A model generated the notes under the pieces. That model was not told the origin of the DNA. It ran no database searches and was given only the letters and a program-made list of their open reading frames with translations. From JAKAIY01 sp036258195 (GTDB taxonomy: Bacteria; Chloroflexota; Ktedonobacteria; Ktedonobacterales; JADMIN01): 6,437 nt of DNA. Numbering within the stretch: position 1 is the first letter of the stretch; the number at the start of each line of letters is the position of its first letter. Positions 6,033 through 6,437 of the stretch are shown in pieces. The translations under genes were made by a program, and so were the position numbers. The DNA lies in NCBI GenBank assembly GCA_036258195.1, contig DATAED010000101.1, positions 1 through 6,437 on the forward strand. Reading direction: 5' to 3'.

Positions 6033-6392
6033 ATGATGACAGGCGGTCGTAGATTTGCTGAGCAGCCAGAGGAGCTGGCGCGTTTCTTTGTCGAGCGGGC
6101 GAATGCTGGTGATGCAGAGGGATTGGCTGCCCTCTACGCGCCTGCCGCTGTACTGGCCTTTCCATCCGGGCAGATGACGATTGGGCGGCAGGCGATCCAT
6201 GCGGTCTATGAACAATTGCTCGCAACGAAGCCGCAGTTCGAGCCGGGCCAGCAATTGCCCACCCTGCGCAACGGTGACCTGGCGCTCACCGCAACACGCC
6301 TGACCAGCGGCGATGTCACCGCTGAGGTGGCCCAGCGCCAGCCGGACGGAAGCTGGCTCTGGATCATTGATCGGCCCAGTTCCCGGAGCTAG
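6033..6392 (+). CDS. SnoaL-like / DUF4440-type NTF2-fold protein
   Basis: This 119-residue protein has the pattern of the small NTF2-like superfamily. A first helix with EELARFFVERANAGDAEGLAALYAPAAVLAFP (13-44) is followed by G(R)QAIHAVYEQLLA (51-64, the second helix before the sheet). Beta strands LPTLRNGDLALTATRL (75-90) and VTAEVAQRQPDGSWLWIIDRPS (95-116) complete the cone-shaped fold; 'DGSWLWIIDRP' is the usual last strand. Family members act as small cytosolic isomerases, hydrolases or ligand-binding proteins, or have unknown function; the substrate cannot be read from sequence. There is no signal peptide. AAAGGGG (6023-6029) ends three bases before the ATG at 6033 and six before the next in-frame ATG at 6036, so the true start may be one codon later. 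The gene diverges from the PH-domain gene across about 200 bases. It is complete, with a TAG stop. Confidence 0.88.
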   Translation: MMTGGRRFAEQPEELARFFVERANAGDAEGLAALYAPAAVLAFPSGQMTIGRQAIHAVYEQLLATKPQFEPGQQLPTLRNGDLALTATRLTSGDVTAEVAQRQPDGSWLWIIDRPSSRS

Positions 6393-6437
6393 GCCCTGCG
6401 CGCGATGACATTGATCCAATGATGCTGGCGCGTGTGG

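Noticed and set aside
5889..6419. 176-residue minus-strand open frame across the SnoaL-like gene
   Set aside because: It lies fully antisense to a gene with a good ribosome site and recognisable fold pattern, runs through the divergent promoter region and shows no domain.

Overview
The window is high-GC bacterial DNA (roughly two thirds G+C by eye) with six protein-coding genes and no RNA gene, CRISPR array, insertion sequence or phage gene. Start regions follow normal bacterial rules: purine-rich Shine-Dalgarno sites and ATG or GTG starts. A Chloroflexota (Ktedonobacteria-like) or similar soil or thermophile lineage is a reasonable guess. It rests on the propeller lipoprotein, the YkvA-like protein, the bacterial PH membrane protein and the C-tract hairpin repeats ('CCTCACCCC...CCCCTCTCCC' type) between genes. 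This is an inference, not an identification.

Layout, left to right. (1) 2-1544, plus strand: the C-terminal 60% of urocanate hydratase (hutU, histidine degradation), then after 28 bases a small protein with two cysteine-pair zinc-ribbon modules. The two are probably co-transcribed. (2) 1545-1678: a gap between convergent genes, with a GC-rich hairpin at its right edge. (3) 1679-3505, minus strand: a YkvA/DUF1232-like membrane protein with a recognisable promoter, a strong terminator-like hairpin, then a lipoprotein predicted to fold as a TolB/PD40-type beta-propeller. (4) 3506-3902: about 400 bases without a gene. It holds the 5' leader and promoter of the YkvA-like gene and three C/G-tract hairpin repeats downstream of the next minus-strand gene. 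(5) 3903-5831, minus strand: a 642-residue membrane protein with two copies of a '2 TM + PH-like domain' unit and a disordered tail of about 295 residues. (6) 5832-6032: a divergent promoter region. (7) 6033-6392, plus strand: a SnoaL/DUF4440-type NTF2-like protein. The last 45 bases hold nothing recognisable.

Only hutU has a function that can be named with confidence. The minus-strand genes share an envelope theme (integral membrane protein, exported lipoprotein, PH membrane protein), but nothing shows that they form one pathway. I do not see a clear new multi-gene system. The best candidates for follow-up are the duplicated 2TM-PH protein with its segmented tail, the double zinc-ribbon protein behind hutU, and the family of intergenic hairpins.
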